64,000 nucleotides of DNA, from NCBI RefSeq assembly GCF_963666665.1, contig NZ_OY762999.1:1989501-2053500 (forward strand). Reading direction: 5' to 3'. The DNA comes from Maridesulfovibrio sp. (lineage in GTDB: Bacteria > Desulfobacterota > Desulfovibrionia > Desulfovibrionales > Desulfovibrionaceae). Below are positions 17,448 to 26,012 of the stretch, in pieces (position 1 is the stretch's first letter; the number at the start of each line of letters is the position of its first letter). A program made the translations under genes and the position numbers. The notes beneath the pieces were generated by a model. That model had not been told where the DNA came from, searched no databases, and saw only the letters and a list, made by a program, of their open reading frames with translations.

Positions 17448-19496
17448 ATGCCCCCTACCCTGATCGAAAAACACTCAAAACAGCTGCTGCAGGTAATGCC
17501 CGCCACTTCCAACTGCATGTCTAGACTGACCAGACTGGACAGGCAGTGGACAATGGCAACCATGACCGGAAAAATTAATTGCAGCCGGATCGCACAGACC
17601 CTCATTGATTTTATCATCAAAACTCAGGAAAACTTCTCCGGCCTCAGACAGAACCTGATCGATATCCTGATTAAGGAAAACACAAACAAAGTCGTTCAGG
17701 AAATATCTGCTGTAGCGCAGGTAGTTATCGACATCCTTAAACGGAATCTCTTCGAGAGAACCGCAGACGTCGGCTTCCTTGCTACAGATGAAGACCTTGT
17801 CCGCTTTCTTTCAAATCCGGAAAGATACAGCCATGAAGTATCCATTATTGAAGACAGGCTTCGCGAGTACAGGGACAAATACACAGTATACAATGAAATA
17901 ATTATCCTCGACACTGAGGGCAGAGTCTGCGCGCACCTTGACCAGAACAACAAAATTACGGCCTCAAGAGATCGACTTATCCGTGAAACCCTTGAAGCAA
18001 AAGATTATGTGGAAACTTACAGAAGCAGCGACCTAGCCCCGGAGTCAGGAAAAGTCCTGATATATTCTCAGGCAATCAAATCTCCCGGAACAGGAACCAA
18101 CCTTGGAGTCCTGTGCTTAATATTTGATTTCGACGGTGAAATGGATGGGGTTTTCAAACACCTGAGCGAGTTTTCAAAGGACACAGTGCTTATTGTACTG
18201 GATGACCGGGGCTGCGCAATCGCTTCCAGCAACTCAGACTCAATTCCTGTCGGCAGAAGGATAAACATGAATCTTGATGAGGATTTCCAGATAGTCAGCA
18301 TCAACAGCACTCCGTACCTATCCAAAACAGTCAGAACCAAAGGATATCAGGGATTCTTCGGATTGCCATGGTATGGCCATGTTCTAAAGAGACTGGACAC
18401 AGCCTTCAGTGGAAGCAGCAACAATTCATTTGACGCAGCAACCATCAGAGACAAAGCTCATTTTTCAGGGAGACTTACCCATGTGGAAGAAGCTTCCGAA
18501 AATGTTCTTTCAGACCTTGAACTGGTTGTGCAGAACGGCGAAATTATGGCTGCAAAGAAATGCATTGCGCCGAATCCGGTTGAGCAGATGGAAGGACGCG
18601 CCCTTCCGCACATCCTTAATGAGATCAAAAAAATCGGTGATCAGGTGCAGAGCGTATTCCAGCACTCCACCGACGAACTCCTCCAGCTCGTTACCGCCTC
18701 AAGACTGCATGACACGCAGTTCCTTGCCCAGCTGGCCATCGACATCATGGACCGCAACCTTTACGAACGGGCCAATGACTGCCGCTGGTGGGCGCTGACA
18801 TCAGATTTCAAGACAATTCTCGCAAAGCCGACAATTGATGACGCAGACCGAGACCGGATGCGGAGAATTCTGAGCTATATCAACAGCCTGTACACAGTCT
18901 ACACCAACCTGTTCGTCTATGACCGGACAGGAAAAATACTGGGCTGCTCCAACCCCGGAGAATACGACAAGGAAGGAAGGATATTAAACGCCGGCTACGT
19001 AGTCGAAGCCACAAGAATAACCGATTCACAGCTGTATTGCGTTTCCGATTTCATCAAGACCGACCTCTATGCTTCGGAAGGTCAGGACCGATATACATAC
19101 ATATACAATGCATCCATCACCGCGCATGAAGATTCTACACATGTATTGGGCGGCATCGGTATTGTATTTGATTCAGAACCTGAATTTAAAGCCATGCTGG
19201 GGGACGTTCTCCCTAAAGATGGTCAGGGCAGGATCATTGAGGGTGCAGAAGGAATGTTTGTAGAACCGGGAGGCAAATTGATCTCCGCAACCAACCCCGC
19301 ACGCAAGCCGGGTGAAATAATCAACTTAGACCCGGATTTCACCAAGCTTAACGAAGGCGAATCAGCTGTCAAACTGACAGAAGAAGACGGCTCCCTCTAC
19401 GCTGTAGGCTGTGCACACTCTGCCGGATATCGGGAATATAAACGGGACGGAAGCTATAAAAACAACGTGCTCTGCGTGGTGCGGGTGTTGATTTAA
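17448..19496 (+). CDS. Cytoplasmic protein with two Cache/PDC-like repeats
   Basis: 682 residues without signal peptide or membrane segment. Two copies of one unit are visible: a helical stretch, then ILKRNLFERTADVGFLATD (about residue 95) and IMDRNLYERANDCRWWALT (about 435), each followed by YTVYN-EIIILDTEGRV or YTVYT-NLFVYDRTGKI. This is the pattern of Cache-type ligand-binding sensor domains of chemoreceptors, normally periplasmic. There is no HAMP, MCP signalling, kinase or CheW domain. It is divergent from the Wsp-like cluster, which lacks a receptor. The ATG at 17448 has only a weak ribosome binding site. Confidence 0.75.
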   Translation: MPPTLIEKHSKQLLQVMPATSNCMSRLTRLDRQWTMATMTGKINCSRIAQTLIDFIIKTQENFSGLRQNLIDILIKENTNKVVQEISAVAQVVIDILKRNLFERTADVGFLATDEDLVRFLSNPERYSHEVSIIEDRLREYRDKYTVYNEIIILDTEGRVCAHLDQNNKITASRDRLIRETLEAKDYVETYRSSDLAPESGKVLIYSQAIKSPGTGTNLGVLCLIFDFDGEMDGVFKHLSEFSKDTVLIVLDDRGCAIASSNSDSIPVGRRINMNLDEDFQIVSINSTPYLSKTVRTKGYQGFFGLPWYGHVLKRLDTAFSGSSNNSFDAATIRDKAHFSGRLTHVEEASENVLSDLELVVQNGEIMAAKKCIAPNPVEQMEGRALPHILNEIKKIGDQVQSVFQHSTDELLQLVTASRLHDTQFLAQLAIDIMDRNLYERANDCRWWALTSDFKTILAKPTIDDADRDRMRRILSYINSLYTVYTNLFVYDRTGKILGCSNPGEYDKEGRILNAGYVVEATRITDSQLYCVSDFIKTDLYASEGQDRYTYIYNASITAHEDSTHVLGGIGIVFDSEPEFKAMLGDVLPKDGQGRIIEGAEGMFVEPGGKLISATNPARKPGEIINLDPDFTKLNEGESAVKLTEEDGSLYAVGCAHSAGYREYKRDGSYKNNVLCVVRVLI

Positions 19497-19669
19497 ACTC
19501 ATAAACACAAGACATAAGACTTCTTGCCTTTCATTGTTGTCAGGTGTAGCGTCCCGACATCAATTAACATCGCTACAGCAATACTGCCCACTTTTTCAGG
19601 ATTTCTCTAATGAACCTATCTCTTCTCCGGGCAGTAGAAGTCCGTTTATTCCATTCTGTTTATATGTCA

Positions 19670-19693
19670 CATGCCGTCCGCAGAGGCGGCATG
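19670..19693 (+). promoter_or_regulatory. Hairpin covering the ribosome binding site of the 19698 gene
   Basis: CATGCCG (19670-19676) pairs with CGGCATG (19687-19693) and encloses part of the only Shine-Dalgarno-like stretch (GAGGCGG) before the TTG start at 19698. It could limit translation. Inference from base pairing only. Confidence 0.4.
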
Positions 19694-19697
19694 AACC

Positions 19698-19952
19698 TTG
19701 TCCGCTAAGCCATGTGTAGGATGCGGATGGTGCTGTGTTTCCGACCAATGCGAAGTTTCACACCGTAAATACGGATACATGAGAAGATGCCCGGATCTCT
19801 TCTGGGAAGATTCTATAAACCGCTACGTCTGTCTTTTGATGAGTGACCCCAACGAAGGTGATGACGCAAAACTCCAGCTTTTCGAAGGCCTCGGCTGTTG
19901 TGCCCCGCTCATGACATGGCGCAATGATGTCCGCAATCGGGACAATGATTGA
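19698..19952 (+). CDS. Small cysteine-rich protein (YkgJ-like)
   Basis: 84 residues with TTG as the only suitable start. CVGCGWCC at the N-terminus, then CEVSH, CPDLFW, CLLM and a C-terminal GCCAP: a cluster arrangement like truncated YkgJ proteins, presumed metal binding. No function known. It ends 4 bases before the convergent Lrp-type regulator gene. Confidence 0.75.
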   Translation: MSAKPCVGCGWCCVSDQCEVSHRKYGYMRRCPDLFWEDSINRYVCLLMSDPNEGDDAKLQLFEGLGCCAPLMTWRNDVRNRDND

Positions 19953-19955
19953 ATT

Positions 19956-20399
19956 TTAGTAAATAGACTTTACCTCCTCCAGCACAAAAGTACTCCGGGT
20001 GGCACTAACTCCTTTGGTATTGGCAAATTCTTTCATTACCACGGAGGAATAGTGCTGCATATCACGCGCAACAATCTCAACCATAATATCAACATTGCCG
20101 GAGACTGCGTAGACACTGACTACGCCTTCAATCTTGGACAGCTCTTCAGCAAGCTCTGCCCAGCCGACACTTGCATCGCGGAAGACCCCGCAATACGCAC
20201 GCACGGAATACCCAAGCTTGAGGCGATCGGTCAGGGCACGATAACCGACAATCACCCCCTCTTTTTCCAAACGTGCTATCCGGCGAGAACAGCTCGAATG
20301 GGTAAGGTTAACCAACTCTGCCACCTCTTTATTTGAGATCCGTCCATTTTCCTGAAGAGCGGCAACTATCTGCCGATCTACATCATCAAGCTTTGTCAT
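19956..20399 (-). CDS. Lrp/AsnC family transcriptional regulator
   Basis: 147 residues: N-terminal winged helix-turn-helix (LDDVDRQIVAALQENGRISNKEVAELV) and C-terminal RAM ligand-binding domain (about 70-147; VRAYCGVF, VYAVSGNVDIMVEIVA). These regulators sense amino acids and act as octamers or dimers. ATG 20399 is preferred over the TTG two codons earlier because AAAGAG lies 7 bases upstream. The region between it and the divergent small ORF at 20595 is AT-rich with TTTGCAT/ACGCAAA elements and is the likely site of autoregulation. Confidence 0.95.
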   Translation of the reverse strand: MTKLDDVDRQIVAALQENGRISNKEVAELVNLTHSSCSRRIARLEKEGVIVGYRALTDRLKLGYSVRAYCGVFRDASVGWAELAEELSKIEGVVSVYAVSGNVDIMVEIVARDMQHYSSVVMKEFANTKGVSATRSTFVLEEVKSIY

Positions 20400-20594
20400 A
20401 TGCAAACTCTTTGCGATTACAGGTTTGATTCAAATCTCTATTTCACATCTCACGCAAATAAAGTCAAATCAATGCACATATTTTGATATTTTTAAGCATT
20501 AGTGAAAATTGTTTGCATAAAAACGCAAAAAAGAATTAAACAAGAAGGAATTCAGCGCCAAAACACTGAACCGCTTCCAAGCAAGGAGTAAATC

Positions 20595-20732
20595 ATGAAC
20601 TTCGCATTAAAATCTAACAGCTTAATAACAGCTTTCAGAACATATCTCGAAGCGATCTATAACATTCAGGCAAGGCTGCATATGCCCCGCGCCTGCTCAA
20701 TTGAAAATTCAGCACCAGCTAATAATAAATAA
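20595..20732 (+). CDS. Putative 45-residue protein divergent from the Lrp regulator
   Basis: ATG at 20595 preceded by AAGGAG (20583-20588) with 6-base spacing, an unusually good ribosome binding site for an otherwise empty region. The 45-residue product has no recognisable family, no clear membrane segment and a mixed, mildly basic composition (motif ITAFRTYLEAIYNIQARLH). It faces the Lrp gene across 195 bases of AT-rich DNA and is followed by a long-loop hairpin at 20794-20865. It may be a small protein or a leader peptide; it could also be a remnant of a deleted amino-acid gene. Confidence 0.45.
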   Translation: MNFALKSNSLITAFRTYLEAIYNIQARLHMPRACSIENSAPANNK

Positions 20733-20793
20733 TTTCCAACATCCCTGCAGGACTTTTCACATCGACCATCCCCGGCGATGGAGTTCTGAGAAC

Positions 20794-20870
20794 AAGGCCG
20801 CACAGCAGCACAAGCACACAAGACGCAATCATCCCCTTTTGCAGACAAACCAGCTGTGCGGCCTTATAAA
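20794..20870 (+). ncRNA. Long-loop hairpin downstream of the small ORF
   Basis: A perfect 13-bp inverted repeat, AAGGCCGCACAGC (20794-20806) and GCTGTGCGGCCTT (20853-20865), separated by 46 bases and followed by ATAAAA rather than a T-run. Too long a loop for an ordinary terminator. It could be the closing stem of a small RNA or an attenuator-like structure. Confidence 0.4.
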
Positions 20871-20902
20871 ACACCAACTACACCGGCAAAATCCTACAAT
20901 AT

Positions 20903-21496
20903 CTAAGATTTATTCTCATTCATTTGCTTACGTTTCTCTTTGCTCTTCTGATACCACTCTTGATCTCCATACAACTCATCCGAACATTTCTCACATAGAC
21001 CGTGGCTGAACAATGAATTTGTATGACTCTCGATATATGCTTCCAGGTCACTCCAATACCCCTCGTCATCCTTGATTTTTCTACACTTGGAGCAAATGGG
21101 CAGCAAACTGTTCAAAGTGCGTATATTTTCTTCCTTAAGTTCCAGTAATTTTGAATTTTTTGAAAGCAGAACTCCTAGATATACGATGGACAAAAGCGCC
21201 AAAACAGTAACCGCAAAACCTGGCAATTCACTTAAAGCGTTAATCAAAGGCCCCCGTTGCAACTCATTGGTCCAAATTAAAAACGTAAGTATTTGCCTTG
21301 CAGCCATCAAAAAAAACATTGCGGCAAGAAAAAGAATCTTCCACTCCCGAAATTTAACTGAAACAAACACAGCAATCCCAAAAGCGAAAAGTCTCACAAT
21401 AATAGACACCAACAATTCGGGCTTTGGTACCAGACACCAAATTACGGCAAGAAGAACAATCCCTGCAATTGCGTAAAATATGGTCGATTTAGGCAA
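20903..21496 (-). CDS. Membrane protein with C-terminal zinc-ribbon-like CxxC motif
   Basis: About 197 residues. Four hydrophobic segments in the first 130 residues, then a cytoplasmic tail with LLPICSKCRKIKDDEGYWSD...SHGLCEKC. That tail (PICxxCxxIxxxxGYW...SHGxCxxC) is well known at the C-terminus of many two-component and PAS proteins, where its role is unknown. Here it is fused to a membrane domain without kinase or receiver. Starts: TTG 21496 lies 9 bases after AGGAGG and is preferred to GTG 21505, which abuts it. Monocistronic. Confidence 0.75.
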   Translation of the reverse strand: MPKSTIFYAIAGIVLLAVIWCLVPKPELLVSIIVRLFAFGIAVFVSVKFREWKILFLAAMFFLMAARQILTFLIWTNELQRGPLINALSELPGFAVTVLALLSIVYLGVLLSKNSKLLELKEENIRTLNSLLPICSKCRKIKDDEGYWSDLEAYIESHTNSLFSHGLCEKCSDELYGDQEWYQKSKEKRKQMNENKS

Positions 21497-21699
21497 GAGA
21501 CTCACCCTCCTTAGCTAACATATCAGAATTAAAACATTTATAACTTAGCATAGTTTGAATTAGAGTAGAACTTAAATCGACAACAAAATCCCCTAATTGA
21601 CTAATCTGCTTAAACACATATTGTTATACGACTTTATAAAAGAAAGAGATTGTTTTTGAAATACACTATTAACCAAGCCGGAGAAGTCACAGCATTACG

Positions 21700-22542
21700 A
21701 TGAAAGACAAAGCCAGTTACTGGGTTGACCACGACCTTGACGGTCTTGAATGCCTGGATGCCACATACTATTCACATCGGTTCTCGCCACACGCCCATGA
21801 GGAATATGTCATCGGAGTCATTCAATCCGGTGCACAGCGAGTACGTCTTCGTGGAGGGCATGAAATTTTTCCTGAAAACACCACCTGTGTCATCAACCCG
21901 GAAGAACTCCATACCGGACATGCCGCCACCGGAGCAGGCTGGAGCTACAAAGTCATATACCCTCACCCGTCAGTACTAAAAACAATATCAGAACAGATAC
22001 ACGAACACTCAACAGGAACACCGTATTTCAATCAAAATGTGTATCAAGATAAAACTGTGTCCAGCTTATTCCTACGCCTGCATGCATCTCTTAATTCAAA
22101 ATTCTCTACTCCCCTTGCAAAACAAACCTTACTCAACAATGCGCTCTCACAATTTATCCTTCGTTACGGATCGGAAAAACCGTCTTTGCCACGGAACAGA
22201 AAGAACACTCCCGGAATATCCCGTGCCCGCGAGTACCTTGACGCATATTATGATACCCCGGTCAAACTCGACGAACTGGCAGAAGTTGCATGCATGAGCC
22301 AATTTCATTTTGTGCGCTCCTTCAGCTCCCAGACGGGAATACCTCCCCATGTGTATCAATTATGTCAGCGCATAAAAGCTGCCAAAGCATTACTATGCAC
22401 TGATCTGCCTATTGCCCAAATTGCCCCTGAAACAGGATTCGTGGACCAAAGCCACCTTACAAACAGGTTTAAGGCCGTGGTTGGTGTAACTCCCGGCCTG
22501 TTCCGTAAACTGAGCAAGAATCTACAATATTTCTCCGAATAG
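21700..22542 (+). CDS. AraC family transcriptional regulator
   Basis: 280 residues: N-terminal cupin-like AraC binding domain (about 10-150; FSPHAHEEYVIGVIQSGAQR, PEELHTGHA) and C-terminal double helix-turn-helix (about 170-270; LDELAEVACMSQFHFVRSFSSQTG and ETGFVDQSHLTNRFKAVVGVTPG). Followed after 37 bases by an EamA transporter gene in the same direction, the usual arrangement of AraC regulators that control amino-acid or metabolite exporters. Inducer unknown. Confidence 0.95.
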   Translation: MKDKASYWVDHDLDGLECLDATYYSHRFSPHAHEEYVIGVIQSGAQRVRLRGGHEIFPENTTCVINPEELHTGHAATGAGWSYKVIYPHPSVLKTISEQIHEHSTGTPYFNQNVYQDKTVSSLFLRLHASLNSKFSTPLAKQTLLNNALSQFILRYGSEKPSLPRNRKNTPGISRAREYLDAYYDTPVKLDELAEVACMSQFHFVRSFSSQTGIPPHVYQLCQRIKAAKALLCTDLPIAQIAPETGFVDQSHLTNRFKAVVGVTPGLFRKLSKNLQYFSE

Positions 22543-22579
22543 TACTGCATAAAATCTCTTGAAATAACAGGAGGATTTT

Positions 22580-23479
22580 ATGTCATCACTTGAAAATTCA
22601 TTTAATAAGATACCTTTTTTCTGGTTAGGCCTGCTCGGATTGTTATGGGGTGCAAATTTCATATTCATGAAGATAGGTGCTTCCACACTGACTCCTTCAC
22701 AAATAGTCTGGCTGCGCCTTGCCTTCGGTGCACTGGTTCTATCTCCATTTCTTCCGGCGGTTATGGTGGCTGTCAAAGAAGAAAAAAAACTTCTTCTTCA
22801 TGTATCGGTAATAGCTCTATTTGCAAATATTCTAACCTTTCATTGCTTTATGGAAGGAACCAGCAGACTCAATTCAGGAACTGCCGGTATTCTTAGCGGA
22901 TCTGTTCCACTCCTAACCGCGATGCTGGCTGTACTGATTCTCCCCGAAGAAAAATTATCTGCCCGAAAACTGTCTGGGGTACTAATCAGTTTTGTCGGAA
23001 TACTGCTTATTGCACCTCCATGGAACGGGTTTGGATCAGTAACTTTAATCGGGACAGTTTATATGCTCTTCGGCGGAATGGGATACGCCGCAGCTTTCGT
23101 TTATGCCCGAAAGAACCTTGTTGATACCGGAGTAGCCTCCATAAGTCTGGCAGCACTCCAGATGCTGCTTGCGACGATATTTTATTCTCCATTTACGGAC
23201 TGGACTGGAATAACAAGTATTACCGAATCATGGAAAGTGGCCTCCAGCATTGCCGTGGGACTAGGAATCATGGGATCAGGTTTTGCTTATGTAATATATT
23301 ACGGTCTTATCCAGTCTATAGGAGCCATTGCCACATCTTCAGTCTCCTACCTGACTCCGGTTGTAGCTTTATGTATGGGAATTATATTCCTTAATGAAAC
23401 AACGGGCCCCGTACAGATAGCCGGGTGCGCCATGGTCATAAGCGGAATATTTCTTGTGCGCCGCTCAATACGGGACTGA
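22580..23479 (+). CDS. EamA/DMT family transporter
   Basis: 299 residues with about ten transmembrane helices in two EamA repeats (GLLWGANFIFMKIGA... at the N-terminus; MGYAAAFVYARKNL in the second half). Drug/metabolite transporters of this family export amino acids, purines or other small molecules across the inner membrane. Start at ATG 22580 with AGGAGG. Probably co-transcribed with and controlled by the AraC regulator just upstream. Confidence 0.94.
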   Translation: MSSLENSFNKIPFFWLGLLGLLWGANFIFMKIGASTLTPSQIVWLRLAFGALVLSPFLPAVMVAVKEEKKLLLHVSVIALFANILTFHCFMEGTSRLNSGTAGILSGSVPLLTAMLAVLILPEEKLSARKLSGVLISFVGILLIAPPWNGFGSVTLIGTVYMLFGGMGYAAAFVYARKNLVDTGVASISLAALQMLLATIFYSPFTDWTGITSITESWKVASSIAVGLGIMGSGFAYVIYYGLIQSIGAIATSSVSYLTPVVALCMGIIFLNETTGPVQIAGCAMVISGIFLVRRSIRD

Positions 23480-23629
23480 TATCAACTTAAAAATCCAATA
23501 CACCTTACGCTAAAACTCTCACTATGCTATGGACAGTACTGAACGATAGAGGTACAGGATTTCCCCAGCCTTCCATATATATATTAATGAAAGCCTCTGG
23601 CTACAAAACCAATTATCAGGGTTTATAAG

Positions 23630-24478
23630 ATGGAAACAATCAATAATCCGCAGGAACTTCAAAACTTGTGTCTCATGCTTCGCGCTGAAGGCAAAAAAAT
23701 CGGCCTTGTACCGACCATGGGTTATTTTCATGAAGGGCACTTGAGCCTCATGGATGCTGCCCGCAAGCAGTGCGACGTGCTTATAGTCAGCCTGTTTGTG
23801 AACCCCACCCAATTCGGGGAGAACGAAGACCTCGACGCCTATCCCCACGATCTGGAACGTGATTCCAGACTTGCCGAAGAACGCGGTGTGGATATTCTCT
23901 TCGCCCCGGTGCGCGACGACATGTATTTTGAGGACCACTCCACATGGGTGGAAGTACCCGATCTGGCCACCAACCTTTGCGGCAAATCACGCCCCATACA
24001 TTTCCGAGGCGTTGCAACCGTGGTCACCAAGTTGTTCATGACTGCCCAGCCTCATGTCGCTGTGTTCGGACAAAAAGACTGGCAGCAACTTGCCATCATC
24101 AAGAGGATGGTCCGCGACCTGAATATTCCGGTCGATGTGCAGGGACATGAAATAGTTCGTGAAGATTCCGGGCTGGCTTTGAGCTCCCGTAACGTTTACC
24201 TTACCGAGGATGAAAAATCCGTAGCCCCTAACATCCAGAAAGGACTGCAAAAAATGCGTGACTGGGTGTCAGCCGGAGAATCTGACGTGGCTAAACTCAA
24301 ATCCGACCTCGTTGAATTCTATACCGAAACGATCCCAACCGGCCGGGTTGATTATATCGAAATTGTACACCCCGAAAACATCAATATCCTTAAAAATGTG
24401 GGCGAATCTGCACTTTGTGCGGTAGCAATACAACTTGGCAACGCAAGATTGATAGACAATTTACTCATAAAAGTGTAA
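23630..24478 (+). CDS. panC: Pantoate--beta-alanine ligase
   Basis: 282 residues, normal length. Catalyses ATP-dependent condensation of pantoate with beta-alanine to pantothenate, the coenzyme A precursor, in the cytoplasm. Seen: the nucleotidyl-transferase signature PTMGYFHEGHLSLM (HxGH, His34 and His37), FVNPTQFGENEDLDAYP, the ATP-site FGQKDWQQL and SSRNVYL. No panB or panD is adjacent. The 150 bases upstream hold no clear hairpin. It is followed by the metK leader with no obvious terminator between. Confidence 0.97.
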   Translation: METINNPQELQNLCLMLRAEGKKIGLVPTMGYFHEGHLSLMDAARKQCDVLIVSLFVNPTQFGENEDLDAYPHDLERDSRLAEERGVDILFAPVRDDMYFEDHSTWVEVPDLATNLCGKSRPIHFRGVATVVTKLFMTAQPHVAVFGQKDWQQLAIIKRMVRDLNIPVDVQGHEIVREDSGLALSSRNVYLTEDEKSVAPNIQKGLQKMRDWVSAGESDVAKLKSDLVEFYTETIPTGRVDYIEIVHPENINILKNVGESALCAVAIQLGNARLIDNLLIKV

Positions 24479-24504
24479 GGTGACTTCATTCTTATATGCA
24501 AATT

Positions 24505-24600
24505 TATTTATATAGCAATTATGTGCTATATATTTCGGGGAGTTATCGAGATACGGTCTCGAAAGACATTTACCCCGCTAATTAATTCCAGGAGGAACTT
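24505..24600 (+). promoter_or_regulatory. Structured metK leader, candidate cis-regulatory RNA
   Basis: Two structures precede metK. First, TATATAGCA (24509-24517) and TGCTATATA (24524-24532) form a 9-bp hairpin or palindromic operator. Second, CGGGG (24536-24540) pairs with CCCCG (24573-24577) and encloses an inner hairpin CGAGA-TACGG-TCTCG (24547-24561) with unpaired flanks AGTTAT and AAAGACATTTA. The ribosome binding site AGGAGG follows 12 bases later. This has the look of a metabolite-binding leader but matches no SAM riboswitch class I can recall. Confidence 0.45.
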
Positions 24601-24604
24601 TTAA

Positions 24605-25774
24605 ATGATCAGCAGCAAAGGCAAGTACTTTTTTACCTCTGAATCAGTTACCGAAGGTCACCCCGACAAAGTGGCTGACCAGATTTCCGACGCAATCCTC
24701 GACTGCCTGCTTGAGCAGGATCCCAACTCACGCGTCGCTTGTGAAACTCTGGTAACCACCGGTATGGCATTCATCGCTGGTGAAATCTCCACTGCAGGAT
24801 ACGCAGACTTCCCCGCAATCGTTCGTGATACCATCCGTGAAATCGGCTACGTTCACTCCGACATGGGCTTCGACGCTGATACTTGTGCTGTTATTTCTTC
24901 TATTGATAAACAGTCTGTGGACATCGCTCAGGGCGTTGACCGCAACACCCCCGAAAGCCAGGGTGCTGGTGACCAGGGTATGATGTTCGGTTTCGCATGC
25001 AAGGAAACCGACACCCTCATGCCTGCTCCCATCTACTGGTCCCACAAACTTTCCCGCAAACTGGCTGACGTACGTAAAGACAAGACCCTGTCCTACCTTC
25101 GTCCTGACGGTAAAACCGAAGTTTCTTTCGAATACTTCAACGGTAAGCCCGTCCGCATCGCTGACGTTGTTATCGCTGCACAGCACGATGACGGCATCGA
25201 GCAGGAACAGATTTACGAAGACATCAAACGTGAAGTTGTTCTGGCTACCCTGCCCGCAGACATGGTTGACGATGCAACCAAAATCTACATCAACACCACC
25301 GGTCGTTTCGTAATCGGCGGCCCCATGGGTGACTGCGGCCTGACCGGTCGTAAGATCATCAACGACACCTACGGCGGTATGGGCAACCACGGCGGTGGTG
25401 CTTTCTCCGGTAAGGACCCGTCCAAAGTTGACCGTTCCGGCGCATACATGGCCCGTTACATCGCTAAGAACATCGTAGCTGCCGGCCTTGCCGAGCGCGC
25501 GGAAGTTCAGGTTGCATACGCAATCGGTGTTGCAGAGCCCGTATCCGTTCTGGCTACCTCCCACGGTACCGGCGAAGTTTCCGATGAAACCCTGACTGAA
25601 GCAGTTAAGGAAGTATTCGACCTGCGCCCCTGGTACATCTCCGAGCGTCTGGACCTTCGTCGTCCCATCTACAAGCCTTCCGCTTGTTACGGACACTTCG
25701 GCCGCAACAACCCCAACTTCACTTGGGAACGCACCGACGCTGTAGACGATCTCAGAACTGCCTGCAAAATCTAA
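24605..25774 (+). CDS. metK: S-adenosylmethionine synthetase
   Basis: 389 residues, usual length. Makes SAM from methionine and ATP. Seen: the ATP-binding GHPDKVADQISDA (residues 18-30), GAGDQGMMFGFA, the P-loop-like GGAFSGKDPSKVDRSGAY and conserved DLRPWYISERLDLR. Start at ATG 24605 with AGGAGGAAC. Codon use is strongly biased to C-ending codons, as in highly expressed genes. It has its own structured leader and a terminator directly after, so it is probably monocistronic. Confidence 0.98.
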   Translation: MISSKGKYFFTSESVTEGHPDKVADQISDAILDCLLEQDPNSRVACETLVTTGMAFIAGEISTAGYADFPAIVRDTIREIGYVHSDMGFDADTCAVISSIDKQSVDIAQGVDRNTPESQGAGDQGMMFGFACKETDTLMPAPIYWSHKLSRKLADVRKDKTLSYLRPDGKTEVSFEYFNGKPVRIADVVIAAQHDDGIEQEQIYEDIKREVVLATLPADMVDDATKIYINTTGRFVIGGPMGDCGLTGRKIINDTYGGMGNHGGGAFSGKDPSKVDRSGAYMARYIAKNIVAAGLAERAEVQVAYAIGVAEPVSVLATSHGTGEVSDETLTEAVKEVFDLRPWYISERLDLRRPIYKPSACYGHFGRNNPNFTWERTDAVDDLRTACKI

Positions 25775-25800
25775 GCAGCACTGAATCACACAGTTTACTC

Positions 25801-25840
25801 ACCCCCGGAAGCCTTCTGGTTTCCGGGGGTTCTTTTTTTC
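25801..25840 (+). terminator. Rho-independent terminator after metK
   Basis: ACCCCCGGAA (25801-25810) pairs with TTCCGGGGGT (25821-25830), followed by TTCTTTTTTT. Confidence 0.92.
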
Positions 25841-26012
25841 AAACAAATATCATATTCCTGCACATTCACAAATCGAAGATTAATAAAAAATCGCGATTGA
25901 AAATAAAACCTGATTATGTGAAAGTATGTTCCTGTTGACAAATTGGAGTGCACCAGAGGTGCTGTTTTCATTATCTAGCAATCACTTTATGATTTTGTAA
26001 GGAATTAACGAT

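Noticed and set aside
24728..25789. 353-codon minus-strand ORF opposite metK
   Set aside because: It mirrors the strongly biased codon use of metK, has no recognisable domain and no ribosome binding site; metK itself is certain.
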